Below are positions 30,194 to 45,511 of a stretch of 64,000 nt of DNA, one piece after another. The stretch comes from Erythrobacteraceae bacterium (GTDB lineage Bacteria > Pseudomonadota > Alphaproteobacteria > Sphingomonadales > Sphingomonadaceae). The stretch's first letter is position 1. Every line of letters begins with the position of its first letter. The stretch covers positions 1 through 64,000 of the forward strand of contig PALE01000034.1 in assembly GCA_002706445.1 (NCBI GenBank), written 5' to 3'. Made by a program: the position numbers and the translations under genes. The notes below the pieces were generated by a model. It had not been told where the DNA came from and ran no database searches. It worked only from the letters and a program-made list of their open reading frames with translations.

Positions 30194-30829
30194 TTAGGCG
30201 TAGTGCCCTTCGTTATGGCTGAAGATATCGCGTCCGTCCCAACCGGCGATATCGAGCACGGCGCGGGTTGGCAGGAAGTCGAAGCACGCCTGTGCAATCT
30301 CCATCCGGCCTTCGCGTTCGAGCCGCACCACCAGCTCGTCGCGCAGACGGTGGAGGTAACGCACGTCGCTCGCGGCGTAATCGCGTTGCGCTTCGGACAG
30401 TTCGGGTCCGCCCCAGTCGCTCAGCTGCTGCTGCTTCGAAATGTTTTCGCCCAGCAGTTCTTCGGTGAGATTCTTCAGCCCGTGACGGTCGGTATAAGTG
30501 CGCACCAGCTTGCTCGCGATCTTGGTGCAAAACACAGGCGCGGCCACCACGCCGAGGTAGAACTGGATCGCGGCAAGGTCGAAGCGGGCAAAGTGATACA
30601 GCTTCACGCGGTTCTCGTCGGCGAGGATGGCCGAGAGATTGGGCGCGTCATAGCTGCTGCCCGGGTTGAAGCGCACCAGATGCTCGTCCCCGCTGCCGTC
30701 GCTGATCTGCACAACGCAGAGGCGGTCGCGGTGGGTGATGAGGCCCATGGTCTCGGTGTCGACGGCCAGCGCCGACGTGCCTTGCAGCACGCCGTCGGGC
30801 AGGTCTTCTTCGTGGAAATGCACTGTCAT
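30194..30829 (-). CDS. rnd: Ribonuclease D-like 3'-5' exonuclease
   Basis: LAVDTETMGLITHRDRLCVVQISDGSG; YAASDVRYLHRLRDEL. Confidence 0.9.
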   Translation of the reverse strand: MTVHFHEEDLPDGVLQGTSALAVDTETMGLITHRDRLCVVQISDGSGDEHLVRFNPGSSYDAPNLSAILADENRVKLYHFARFDLAAIQFYLGVVAAPVFCTKIASKLVRTYTDRHGLKNLTEELLGENISKQQQLSDWGGPELSEAQRDYAASDVRYLHRLRDELVVRLEREGRMEIAQACFDFLPTRAVLDIAGWDGRDIFSHNEGHYA

Positions 30830-30914
30830 ATCGCGTTCCGCTTACGCCAATGGGGGATAGAGGGGAAGGGGCCTCTCGCCTGCCTGGCGCGCAGCGGTGT
30901 AGCCCTGCCTTGTC

Positions 30915-31601
30915 ATGGCCGATGATACGATCCCCGAAAGCTGGCGCGAAGCGCTCGAACCCGTGCTGCAAACGCCCGAGGCGCGCAAGCTGGGCGGCTG
31001 GCTGCGTGCCGAGGAAGAGGCGGGCAAGGTGATCTATCCGCCGCGCGGAAGCCGCCTTGCCGCGCTCGCTACAACCCCGCTTCCCGAAGTGCGCGTGGTG
31101 ATATTGGGGCAAGACCCCTACCACGGCCCCGATCAGGCGCACGGCCTCAGCTTTTCGGTGCAGGACGAGGTGCGCGTGCCGCCGAGCCTGCGCAATATCT
31201 TCAAGGAACTGGAGAGCGATCTCGGCCTGCCGCGCCCCGAGACGGGCAATCTGACCCCGTGGGCTCAGCAGGGCGTGCTCCTGCTCAACAACACGCTGAC
31301 GGTGGAGGCGGGCAAAGCGGGCAGTCACGCAGGGCGCGGCTGGGACGCGATCACCGATGCTGCGGTCGCTGCCGTGGCACAGCAGGGAAGCCCTTGCGTT
31401 TTCATCCTGTGGGGGAGCCACGCCAAGAAAAAGGCTGGCCGGGTAAAGGGGCTGGGCGCAGGCGCGCACCATCTGGTGCTGACATCGCCGCATCCTTCGC
31501 CGCTATCGGCACATTCGGGATTCTTCGGATCACGCCCCTTCAGTCAGGCCAACGCCTTTCTCGAGCGGCACGGGCGCGGAGCAATCGACTGGTCGCTCTA
31601 G
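30915..31601 (+). CDS. ung: Uracil-DNA glycosylase family 1
   Basis: VVILGQDPYHGPDQAHGLSFSV; GVLLLNNTLTVEAGKAGSHAGRGW; TSPHPSPLSAHSGFFGSRPFSQANAFL. Confidence 0.97.
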   Translation: MADDTIPESWREALEPVLQTPEARKLGGWLRAEEEAGKVIYPPRGSRLAALATTPLPEVRVVILGQDPYHGPDQAHGLSFSVQDEVRVPPSLRNIFKELESDLGLPRPETGNLTPWAQQGVLLLNNTLTVEAGKAGSHAGRGWDAITDAAVAAVAQQGSPCVFILWGSHAKKKAGRVKGLGAGAHHLVLTSPHPSPLSAHSGFFGSRPFSQANAFLERHGRGAIDWSL

Positions 31602-31617
31602 ACAGAGCGCGTGCCGC

Positions 31618-32058
31618 TTAGCCGACGACGAACACCGGGCGTTCGTAGGTCACCGTACCGCCGGGCAGATCGGAAATCGGCAGGAAGCTGTCGATCGTGT
31701 ATCGCAGCTCCACATCCATCTCCGTCGTACCGGTCACGCGGGTGGTGAGCTTGCGATCGATCGTCACAGTCAGATTGTCTGACTTGAGGAAATAAGGTGC
31801 CGTCGTCGCGCGGGCGAGGACAACGCGGCGGATCTGTTCGTCCGACAGCGAGTTGTCCTTCTGGTATTCGATGAGAATCTGGCGCGAGGCGTCGAGCGTG
31901 GCCGAGCGCACGGCGTTATAATTCTGCAACCAGACGCCCGCCTGAAGCACACCGAACAGCAGCAGCATGAAAACGGGTGCGAGCAGGGCGGTCTCGATCA
32001 CCATCGAGCCGCGCTTGTCCTCGCGCAAGCGGCGGAAGTGTTCGCGAACAATCCTCAT
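31618..32058 (-). CDS. TadE/TadG family pilus assembly protein
   Basis: REDKRGSMVIETALLAPVFMLLLFGVLQAGVWLQNYNAV; start overlaps upstream gene stop. Confidence 0.85.
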   Translation of the reverse strand: MRIVREHFRRLREDKRGSMVIETALLAPVFMLLLFGVLQAGVWLQNYNAVRSATLDASRQILIEYQKDNSLSDEQIRRVVLARATTAPYFLKSDNLTVTIDRKLTTRVTGTTEMDVELRYTIDSFLPISDLPGGTVTYERPVFVVG

Positions 32059-33341
32059 GCCACCAGCCTTACGATTGCGGTTGAACCACCGACATTGGTC
32101 GAATCGTCGATCGGGCACAGCGTTTCGAGCGAGGCCGTTCCGATGAAGCGCATGCGGTAGGACGTCACTTTCAAGCACTGCGCGGCGATGTCGGCGGTAC
32201 CGTTGATCTTCAGATCGCCGTCGGAGAGATAGATCAGCCCTTCGATCAGTGATTCCGAATTGCCGTTCATCACGTGTTCTTGTGTCGCGTTGTTGTCGCG
32301 GTGTTCGAACACGAGGATTCCGGCAAGTTCGTCAGCCTGCGATTCATAGGGCGTGCCGATGAAGTCCGCCGCAGTCGGCGGCGTCAGGTTAAGCGCATTG
32401 CTGTTGCCGCTCCCGCCGAATTTCATATGCGCGCCGTTCTTGAGCACGAACATGACACCATTGCCGGTGAGCGAGGAATTGGCCGTGAGGTCGAGCGTGC
32501 CGCCGTCGATCACATAGATTCCCGGCGCGAACACCGTGTCGCGGGCCGATACGATGCTCGAATAAGTGCCCGGCATAAGCGAAGCCTGCTTGTTGCGGCC
32601 TTTACCTGAGCAATTGTAGCTGCGTGCGGTGTCGTTGGTGGGCGGCTCGATGTGCGAATAGATATCGACCAGTCCGTCGACATTTTCGTGTCTGACGCTT
32701 TCCAATTCTTCATTGTCGCCGATGTCGATCGTGCCGCAGGCCGCGATACTGTCGGTTTCAACGGTTGCATTGCTATCAATGGTAATCGCGTCCTCGGAGC
32801 ACGAAAGCGCGGCAAGGCCGCAGCGCGCGCTCACAATGGAGGTGCCGCCAATGTCGGTACCCGTACCCGCATCGGCCAGCGACACGAGGCAGGCATTGTA
32901 GTTTGCACCTTCTTGGAAGGTCGCCTGCGCGGACACCCGAATGGTGACTGCCGAGTTCGTGAAGAAGCTGGTGAAGGGCAGTTCGCGTGTTGCGCTCGAA
33001 ACGACAACCACCGAATTGTCCTCGCCATCGCCGAAATCGGCGATCGAGATCGTCGGCTCGGTGTCGTAAGCAGTGACCTTTTCCATGTTGGCGTCGTATT
33101 CCTGACGCGCGCGGATGGCATAGTCGTCTTCGGATTCGGAATCGGCCCGCGCCCATGCACCGGCATAAGCGGCCTGATCGACCGCATGCTGCATTTCGCG
33201 TTCCCACATGTACCACTGCGCGGTGTCGACTGCGAAACCTGCACCCCCGATCAGCAGCGGCGCGCCGGCCGCGACGATGATCATCGCGTTGCCTCGCGTG
33301 TTACTGCGCAGTTTCGAAACGAATTTTCCGAAAGCAACCAT
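32055..33341 (-). CDS. TadG-like pilus assembly protein (Tad domain)
   Basis: SNTRGNAMIIVAAGAPLLIGGAGFAVDTAQWYMWEREMQHAVDQAAYAGA. Confidence 0.88.
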   Translation of the reverse strand: MVAFGKFVSKLRSNTRGNAMIIVAAGAPLLIGGAGFAVDTAQWYMWEREMQHAVDQAAYAGAWARADSESEDDYAIRARQEYDANMEKVTAYDTEPTISIADFGDGEDNSVVVVSSATRELPFTSFFTNSAVTIRVSAQATFQEGANYNACLVSLADAGTGTDIGGTSIVSARCGLAALSCSEDAITIDSNATVETDSIAACGTIDIGDNEELESVRHENVDGLVDIYSHIEPPTNDTARSYNCSGKGRNKQASLMPGTYSSIVSARDTVFAPGIYVIDGGTLDLTANSSLTGNGVMFVLKNGAHMKFGGSGNSNALNLTPPTAADFIGTPYESQADELAGILVFEHRDNNATQEHVMNGNSESLIEGLIYLSDGDLKINGTADIAAQCLKVTSYRMRFIGTASLETLCPIDDSTNVGGSTAIVRLVA

Positions 33342-33459
33342 ATTGAAAGTGGGGGTATGCAGGGGCGTTTAAGCAAAAGTAACATGCGCCCGCCGCCGTT
33401 TACGAAATGGCGACGCGAAATCGCGTAATCGATTGCGTCTCAGGAGGATGACTTTGCCT

Positions 33460-34251
33460 ATGTCCAGCGACACTGTTCTGCTTGAAACCGCCGATGGCAT
33501 CGCCACGGTCACGCTCAACCGCCCCGACGCGATGAATGCGATCAACCGCGAGTTGCGCGAACGACTTTACGAGGTGATGCAGGAGGTGGACGCTGACGAG
33601 AGCGTGCGCGTGGTCATCCTGACGGGCAGCGGCACGCGGGCTTTCACCGCCGGGCTGGATCTCAAGGAGCTGGGCAGCCAGGAAGGCGCGCTGGGTGCAG
33701 CGAACGACACCAACCCCGCGAACAATCCTGTGAAGGCGATCGAAAGCTGCTCGAAGCCCGTGATCGGCGCGATCAACGGGGTGGCGATCACCGGCGGCTT
33801 CGAAGTCGCGCTGGCCTGCGATGTGCTGATCGCGGCATCAAACGCGCGCTTTGCTGATACCCATGCGCGGGTCGGGATCGTCCCCGGCTGGGGCCTGTCG
33901 CAAAAGCTTTCGCGCATGATCGGCATCGGCCGGGCAAAGGAACTCGCCTTCACCGGCAATTTCCTCAACGCCGAAACCGCGCTCGAATGGGGGCTGGTCA
34001 ATCACGTCGTCGCACCTGACGAGCTGCTGTTCCGTGCACGCACGCTGGCCGCCGATATGGCGAGCATCGACCCGGAGTTCCTGCTGCAATACAAGCGTCT
34101 GATCGACGATGGCTACGCGGTCGCTTTCGGCGAAGGCATGGCAATCGAGGCTGGCCGATCAAGCGCAGCGAACTCCGCCGTCAGCCCCGAAGAGGTCGAA
34201 GCGCGGCGCGAAGCCGTGCAGACCCGCGGACGCGCCCGCGGGCAGGGCTGA
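33460..34251 (+). CDS. Enoyl-CoA hydratase/isomerase family protein
   Basis: GIATVTLNRPDAMNAINRELRERL; AFTAGLDLKELG; AINGVAITGGFEVALACD. Confidence 0.92.
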   Translation: MSSDTVLLETADGIATVTLNRPDAMNAINRELRERLYEVMQEVDADESVRVVILTGSGTRAFTAGLDLKELGSQEGALGAANDTNPANNPVKAIESCSKPVIGAINGVAITGGFEVALACDVLIAASNARFADTHARVGIVPGWGLSQKLSRMIGIGRAKELAFTGNFLNAETALEWGLVNHVVAPDELLFRARTLAADMASIDPEFLLQYKRLIDDGYAVAFGEGMAIEAGRSSAANSAVSPEEVEARREAVQTRGRARGQG

Positions 34252-34255
34252 TGCC

Positions 34256-35692
34256 TTAGCGCGGCAGTTCGCTCGTGCCCATCAGCGCCTCATCGACGCT
34301 GCGGGCACACTGGCGCCCTTCGCGGATAGCCCACACGACAAGGCTCTGCCCGCGCCGCATGTCGCCGCAGGCGAACACGTTGTCGACGCTGGTACGATAG
34401 CTGTCGGTGTCCGCATCGACATTGCCGCGCCCGGTCAGTTCAACGCCCGATTGTTCGAGCAGCCCTGCCTTGAGCGGGCCGACAAAGCCCATGGCGAGCA
34501 GGATCAGATCGGCCTTCAGCGTGAATTCGCTGCCGGCGATTTCCTGCATCTGGCCGTCCACCCACTCGACGCGGGCGCATTCGAGGCCGGTGATCTTCTC
34601 GCCGTCGCCGATCACGCGCTTGGTCAGCACGGCCCAGTCGCGCTCGACGCCTTCCTCATGGCTGGAAGAGGTGCGCAGCTTGAGCGGCCAGTCGGGCCAG
34701 GTCAGTGCCTTGTCTTCCTTTTCAGGCGGCTTGGGCATGATTTCGAGCTGGGTGACGCTGGCAGCGCCTTGACGGTTCGACGTGCCGACGCAGTCCGAGC
34801 CGGTGTCGCCGCCGCCGATCACGACGACATGCTTGCCGGTCGCGGTCAGGCTGCCGCGCGGGGCTGCGCGCTGTTCGTCATCGCCCGCATTGCGCTTGTT
34901 CTGCTGGGTCAGGAATTCCATCGCGAGCCGCACGCCGGGCATTTCCGCACCGGGAATGGCGAGCGCACGCGCATCTTCCGCGCCGCCCGAAAGCACGACC
35001 GCATCGAAGTTTTCCTGCAACGACTTGAAGGAGATGTCGACGCCGACTTCCTTCGACGTTTTGAACGTCACACCTTCGGCTTCCATCTGCACGCAGCGGC
35101 GGTTGATGAGGTGCTTTTCCATCTTGAAGTCGGGAATGCCGTAACGCAGCAGCCCGCCGACGCGGTCGTTCTTTTCAAACAGCGTCACCGAATGGCCTGC
35201 GCGCGCGAGTTGCTGCGCTGCGGCCATGCCTGCGGGGCCGGAACCGACCACAGCGACCGATTTGCCGGTCTTCTTTTCGGGAACCTGCGGCGTGATCCAG
35301 CCTTCTTCCCATCCGCGATCGACGATGGCGCATTCGATCGATTTGATGGTGACGGGCTGGTCGACGATGTTGAGCGTGCAGCTTGCCTCGCACGGGGCGG
35401 GGCAGATGCGGCCGGTGAATTCGGGGAAATTGTTGGTCGAATGCAGCATGTCGAGCGCATTCTTCCAGTCGTTTTCATAGACGAGGTGGTTCCAGTCCGG
35501 GATCATGTTGTTCACCGGACAGCCGTTGTGACAATAGGGAATCCCGCAGTTCATGCAGCGCGAAGCCTGCGCGGCCAGCGTCGCATCGTCCGGCTGGACA
35601 ACGAACTCGCGGTAATTGTTCAGCCGCTCTTTGGGATCGAGATAATCGCGCTCGCGACGATCCAGTTCGAGAAATCCGGTTTCCTTGCCCAT
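34256..35692 (-). CDS. gltD: Glutamate synthase small subunit
   Basis: [59 protein letters not shown]. Confidence 0.96.
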   Translation of the reverse strand: MGKETGFLELDRRERDYLDPKERLNNYREFVVQPDDATLAAQASRCMNCGIPYCHNGCPVNNMIPDWNHLVYENDWKNALDMLHSTNNFPEFTGRICPAPCEASCTLNIVDQPVTIKSIECAIVDRGWEEGWITPQVPEKKTGKSVAVVGSGPAGMAAAQQLARAGHSVTLFEKNDRVGGLLRYGIPDFKMEKHLINRRCVQMEAEGVTFKTSKEVGVDISFKSLQENFDAVVLSGGAEDARALAIPGAEMPGVRLAMEFLTQQNKRNAGDDEQRAAPRGSLTATGKHVVVIGGGDTGSDCVGTSNRQGAASVTQLEIMPKPPEKEDKALTWPDWPLKLRTSSSHEEGVERDWAVLTKRVIGDGEKITGLECARVEWVDGQMQEIAGSEFTLKADLILLAMGFVGPLKAGLLEQSGVELTGRGNVDADTDSYRTSVDNVFACGDMRRGQSLVVWAIREGRQCARSVDEALMGTSELPR

Positions 35693-35705
35693 TATTCTGT
35701 AACCC

Positions 35706-40346
<4,641 letters not shown>

Positions 40347-40606
40347 GGCAAAGTCCGTCCTGTCAGATGCCCCTGCCAGAGAAGACCGGCGTATGCGGTT
40401 CGCGGCAACGGCGTGAATGTCGAGCGCATACGGCGAGCAGCCGCGACCGCGCTTCGGTTCACCTCCTATTGCCGATGGAAAAGATATTTTGCAACCGCGA
40501 AGAGCGCAGGAAAATTACACCTACGCGAAGTTTGGCTTTATTTTGATTGCTCAAATAAGTTCGAACCGGTGCTTTTGCACGCTTTTGGGGGGATTCGGAC
40601 AGATTG

Positions 40607-41752
40607 TCAGGCAGCGCCGCGCAGGGTCTGGAGTTTGGCCAGAGCATTGCGCAATTCGCGCTCGGTTTCGCTTAGCTGGCTGGCATTCGACTTTGCCTCG
40701 CCCGTGTCGAAACCCTGCTCGGTAAACAGGGTCAGCGCTTTCAGCGCCTCGACCAGTGCTGCATCGCGGCCCACACCGCCGTCGGGACGGCGCGCGCGTT
40801 CGCTTTGCTGATGGTCGTGGAGAGCGCCGGCGAAGCGTTCGACCATTTCGACCATGCTGAGTTCGTCGGTGGGTTTCTGGCGCAGCTTTTCGAGTGCGTT
40901 GGCCGGAACCAAGGGGCGTACGGATTTGGGTGCGGGGGCTTGCGTTGCGGGTTCGACCGCAGCAGCGGATTCTGCCTTGTGAGCGGGCGCTTCGTCTTCG
41001 ACCCAAACGCCGTTGCGATTGGGCAGCTGGCCGAATTCCTCGAGATCGAGGACGCGCGGAGCCGCCGCCGCTGCTTCTGCATCGCTCGCTGACGAAGCCT
41101 CGCAACTTGCGCCTTCGCAGCTTTCGATCAGCGCGCTCTGGAAGTGGCGATGGGTAAAGGCGACCTCGTCCTTCGCTTTCTTCGCGGCTTTCTTCTGTTC
41201 CTTTTTCGAAAGGACCGCAGGCTCTTCGAGTTCCCAGTTGCGCTCTGCCAGCTCGCCCAGCGTGGGCTTGCGCGGCGCGTCTGCGGTTTCGTCGGTCAGT
41301 TCGAACACATCGTCATCTTCGACCTCGCCGCCGAACGGCATGCCTTCAAGCGGCGAATCGAGGCTGTCGCTGCCAAGGTCGTTGGCCGGATCGATCGGGC
41401 TGATGCGGCGTGCATTGACAACCGAGGTGATCGGGCGGCTGTTGTCTTCGCTCAGCGCCTTGCTGCGCCATGCGCCGCCGACGACAAAAGCAAACGCACC
41501 GCCGAGTAGAGCAGCAATCGCGGCAAAGACGAATCGCGCATTGGCGCCATCAATTGCCTCGTTCGAAAGCGCGATCATCCGGCCGATCATCTGTTCGGGC
41601 AGGACAATAACGGCCAGGCCGAGCAGCGCTGCACCCCAGAAGGTAAGGATCGGCAGAAACAGGCCATGCGTTGCGATAGAGGCCTTTTTGGACTTGGCCT
41701 TCCGCGCACGCTGCGGCTTGTGATCGCGTTCGATATACTGGCTCAGACGCAT
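40607..41752 (-). CDS. Hypothetical protein with two TM helices and long charged cytoplasmic domain
   Basis: ATHGLFLPILTFWGAALLGLAVIVLP and FVFAAIAALLGGAFAFVVGGAW; acidic/Ala-rich linker; conserved-looking C-terminal helices. Confidence 0.65.
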   Translation of the reverse strand: MRLSQYIERDHKPQRARKAKSKKASIATHGLFLPILTFWGAALLGLAVIVLPEQMIGRMIALSNEAIDGANARFVFAAIAALLGGAFAFVVGGAWRSKALSEDNSRPITSVVNARRISPIDPANDLGSDSLDSPLEGMPFGGEVEDDDVFELTDETADAPRKPTLGELAERNWELEEPAVLSKKEQKKAAKKAKDEVAFTHRHFQSALIESCEGASCEASSASDAEAAAAAPRVLDLEEFGQLPNRNGVWVEDEAPAHKAESAAAVEPATQAPAPKSVRPLVPANALEKLRQKPTDELSMVEMVERFAGALHDHQQSERARRPDGGVGRDAALVEALKALTLFTEQGFDTGEAKSNASQLSETERELRNALAKLQTLRGAA

Positions 41753-41795
41753 GACGCCCCTTGCTCCGCTGAGGGCTGCAGGTCGCGGATCGACC

Positions 41796-43061
41796 CTAGG
41801 CCCTTAAACCCTGTTGCTGGCGATGCGCCGGAGAAGCGCCCGCCTCGTTAAGACCGGCTAGCAAGAGTTGGTAAACGTCTAGATAACGACGTGCATTGTT
41901 ATGCCAATCGTGGCGGGTGCGAACATGCTCGACGCCGCGCGCGCGGATCGCGTCCCATTCCGCCCGGCGTTCGAGCAATTCGGCGAGCGTTTCTGCCGCC
42001 GCAGCCGGATTGTCGGGTGCAAACAGGAAGCCCGTTTCGCCATGAGTGATAAGCTCGCGGTGTCCGCCGACATTGGAGGCTGCGACAATGCGGCGCTGCG
42101 CCATCGCTTCCAGCGGCTTTAGCGGCGTGACCAGATCGGTGAGGCGCGAAGCCTTGCGCGGGTAGGCGAGTACGTCGATCAGTGAATAGTAGCGCTCCAC
42201 CTCGCTGTGCGGCACGCGGCCTGCGAAAATCACCGCCTCGGGCTCGGGCAGCGCGGCTGCCGCTGCGCGCCATTCGCCTTCCATCTCCCCCGCCCCGACC
42301 AGCAACAGACGTGCGTCAGGGTGCGAGCGGCGCAGGATGGGCATGGCAGCGATCAAATCGTCGATGCCCTCATAGTCATAGAAGCTGCCGATATAACCGA
42401 TCACAGGAGCGCCGGTCGCAAGGCCAAGCTGCGCGGCGAGCGCATCGTCGCGTGGCGGCGGATCGCCGAACATGGTGAGGTCGACGCCATTGGGCATCAC
42501 CCCGATCTTGCCGCCCGCAATGCCGCGCGCGATCAGATCGTCGCGCAGACCGTTGCAGATCGTGAACAGCGCATCGGCGCGGGATGCGACCTGCGTTTCG
42601 AGGCTGCGGGTCAGGCGATATTTGGCGGAGCCTTCGGTGCCCGTGCGATTGCCGACCGAGGCATCTTCCCAGAAAGCGCGGATCTCGTAGACGAAAGGCA
42701 CACCCAGCGCCCGCGCCGCCCGCAGCGCTCCGACACCGTTGAGTGCGGGCGAGTGGGCATGGATGACGTCGGGACGCCATTCCTTCGCCAATTCGAGAAT
42801 CTCCGAGTGGGTGGCCGACATCTCGCGCAATTCGCGCACCAGCATCGGTCCGTCCGACATCCCCGGCGTGCGGTGGAAGGTCAGCCCGTCGAACTGTTCG
42901 CAGGCGCTGTCCCATTCCGCTTCGGCATTGTGCCGCTGCGAGGTCAGCCCGCGCACTTCGAGCCCCAGCGCCTCCTGCGCCTTCAGAATGGCGCGGGTGC
43001 GGAAAGTGTAGCCGCTGTGGAGCGGCAGCGAATGGTCGAGGACGTGGAGCACGCGGGTCAT
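41796..43061 (-). CDS. Glycosyltransferase, exosortase A system-associated type
   Basis: MTRVLHVLDHSLPLHSGYTFRTRAILKAQEALGLEVRGLTSQRH; GT4 motifs VIGYIGSFYDYEGIDDLIAAMP, EAMAQRRIVAASNVGGHRELI. Confidence 0.85.
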   Translation of the reverse strand: MTRVLHVLDHSLPLHSGYTFRTRAILKAQEALGLEVRGLTSQRHNAEAEWDSACEQFDGLTFHRTPGMSDGPMLVRELREMSATHSEILELAKEWRPDVIHAHSPALNGVGALRAARALGVPFVYEIRAFWEDASVGNRTGTEGSAKYRLTRSLETQVASRADALFTICNGLRDDLIARGIAGGKIGVMPNGVDLTMFGDPPPRDDALAAQLGLATGAPVIGYIGSFYDYEGIDDLIAAMPILRRSHPDARLLLVGAGEMEGEWRAAAAALPEPEAVIFAGRVPHSEVERYYSLIDVLAYPRKASRLTDLVTPLKPLEAMAQRRIVAASNVGGHRELITHGETGFLFAPDNPAAAAETLAELLERRAEWDAIRARGVEHVRTRHDWHNNARRYLDVYQLLLAGLNEAGASPAHRQQQGLRA

Positions 43062-43127
43062 GGCGCTCGCCAATACAAGATTGTGCTTAACGGGCCGTCA
43101 ACCGCCTGCCGCTAAAGCAAGCGTGAC

Positions 43128-43373
43128 ATGATCGACTATATCTCCCTTGCCATCGGCCACGGCCTGCTCGCGTTCGCGCTGTTCAAGCTGGTGATGCGCG
43201 AGGATCTCGACGTCGATCCGGCGATCCAGACCTTGAAGGAGAAAGCCGAAGCCGAGCGCGAGGCGAGCAGCGTCGCAGGCCGCAACGCACGGCGTCGCGC
43301 ACAGTCGAGCAAGGGTGAACAAGCCCCCGGCGCTCAGGCAGCGGGACGCAGTCGGCCAGAGGCCAACGGGTAG
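43128..43373 (+). CDS. Small membrane-associated protein between exosortase-A-associated genes
   Basis: MIDYISLAIGHGLLAFALFKLVMREDLDVDPAIQTLKEKAEAEREA; 81 aa. Confidence 0.65.
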   Translation: MIDYISLAIGHGLLAFALFKLVMREDLDVDPAIQTLKEKAEAEREASSVAGRNARRRAQSSKGEQAPGAQAAGRSRPEANG

Positions 43374-43382
43374 CGCAGCCAG

Positions 43383-44813
43383 ATGCTCGATCTCGTCTTC
43401 ATTGCCTTCATCGGCTACATCCTGCTGCTGGGGCTCAGGCGTCCGTTTCTCTGGGTGCTGCTCTATGTCTATATCGACATCCTTGCGCCGCAGCGGATCG
43501 GCTATTCGCTGATTACGCAGGTTCCCGTCTCGCTGATTGCCTTTGGTGCGGCCTTCTGCGGCTGGCTTTTGCTCGACCGCAAGGAGGGCGCGCGTTTCTC
43601 GCTGCGGCAAGGGCTGATGCTGGCACTGCTGCTCTATTGCTGGTGGACGCTGCAAGGTGCGGTCTATGTCGAAGAGGCATCGACCAAATGGGATTGGGTG
43701 TGGAAGGCGTTTCTGTTCGCGATCTTCCTGCCGCTGACCGTCACCACCCGCGCGCGGATCGAGGCGCTCGCGCTGACGCTGGTGCTGTCGGTCGCGACGA
43801 TCGTGATCGGCACAGGCATGAAGACCGTGCTCGGCGGCGGCGGCTACGAGAACCTCAAATTCTTCGTCAACGACAACTCGGGCATTTATGAAAGCTCGAC
43901 ACTGGCGACGGTGGCGATTGCGCTGATCCCGGTAATCTTGTGGTTCACCAGATACGGGACGATCTTCCGCCCCCACTGGATGGTGACGGCCTTTGCGTGC
44001 GCGCTGATCTTTGCCAGCCTTCTGATCCCGGTCGGCACCGAGGCGCGCACGGGCCTGCTCTGTATCGCCGCGCTCGGCGTGCTGGCGCTGCGCTACACAC
44101 AGCGGCGTATCCTGTTCATTGCGGGCGCCGGATTGCTCGGCCTCATCGCCCTGCCGTTCCTGCCGCAGAGCTATTACGACCGCATGGCCACCATCGCACA
44201 GCCGGGGGGCGACGAGAGCGCCTCGACCCGGATGCAGGTATGGGAATGGACCATCGACTACGCCAGCGAGCATCCCTTCGGCGGCGGGTTCGACAGCTAC
44301 CGCGCAAACTCCTTCACCTATGTCATGCCGGTGCGCGAAGAAGCGGGGAACACCACCACGGTCGAATATCGCGAAGTCACCGACGAGGCGCGCGCTTTCC
44401 ACTCGGCCATTTTCGAGCTGCTGGGCGAGCAGGGCTATCCCGGCCTTGTGATCTGGCTGCTCCTGCACGGTCTGGGCGTGTGGCAGATGGAGCGGCTCTA
44501 CCGCCGTTGGCGTGGCCGGACCGAAGAGGGCGAGGCGTGGATTGCGCCGCTCGCTGGCGCGTTGCAGATCGCCAGCCTCATCTATCTTGTCGGCGCATGT
44601 TTTCAGGGGATCGCCTATCAGCCGGTGATGCTGATGATAGTCGGATTGCAGATCGGGCTTTACTCCTATGTGACAAGGCTCGAATCGGCGCGGCGTGAAA
44701 TCGAGCAGGAGACGACACTCTCTCCGGGTGAAAAGCGCCGCCTTGCACTCGCTGCGAAAGCTGGCGGACAAACCGGCCCATCCGCGACAGACACCGATGC
44801 CGTAACGGCCTGA
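43383..44813 (+). CDS. O-antigen ligase family protein, putative O-glycosylation ligase of exosortase A system
   Basis: MLDLVFIAFIGYILLLGLRRPFLWVLLYVYIDILAPQRIGYSL; multi-TM; EARTGLLCIAALGVLAL; HSAIFELLGEQGYPGLVIWL. Confidence 0.87.
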   Translation: MLDLVFIAFIGYILLLGLRRPFLWVLLYVYIDILAPQRIGYSLITQVPVSLIAFGAAFCGWLLLDRKEGARFSLRQGLMLALLLYCWWTLQGAVYVEEASTKWDWVWKAFLFAIFLPLTVTTRARIEALALTLVLSVATIVIGTGMKTVLGGGGYENLKFFVNDNSGIYESSTLATVAIALIPVILWFTRYGTIFRPHWMVTAFACALIFASLLIPVGTEARTGLLCIAALGVLALRYTQRRILFIAGAGLLGLIALPFLPQSYYDRMATIAQPGGDESASTRMQVWEWTIDYASEHPFGGGFDSYRANSFTYVMPVREEAGNTTTVEYREVTDEARAFHSAIFELLGEQGYPGLVIWLLLHGLGVWQMERLYRRWRGRTEEGEAWIAPLAGALQIASLIYLVGACFQGIAYQPVMLMIVGLQIGLYSYVTRLESARREIEQETTLSPGEKRRLALAAKAGGQTGPSATDTDAVTA

Positions 44814-44957
44814 CCCGCCCTGCCGAACCGCCGGACGTTTGCTGGCGGCTTTACCATTGCGTTTGCTTCCTGCCCCTGCCATGAGGGCCGCGACTTAACG
44901 TAAACGTAAAGCGGCTGGGCCGTATTTCCGGTCAGCCCAAGGCAGAGGAGAACGCAT

Positions 44958-45407
<450 letters not shown>

Positions 45408-45416
45408 ACGCATTGA

Positions 45417-45444
45417 CGCCCCGGAGGTGATCCGGGGCGCTTTT
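45417..45444 (+). terminator. Rho-independent terminator
   Basis: CGCCCCGGA GGTGA TCCGGGGCG CTTTT. Confidence 0.75.
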
Positions 45445-45511
45445 GCACGCAAGACCAACCCTCTCCCGGCCCCGGACAATCCGGGGCGACGAACCATCAA
45501 AGGACCCCATT

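Noticed and set aside
43098-44882. 594-aa minus-strand ORF opposite the O-antigen ligase-like gene
   Set aside because: Antisense of a multi-TM protein gives charged low-complexity sequence; no motifs.
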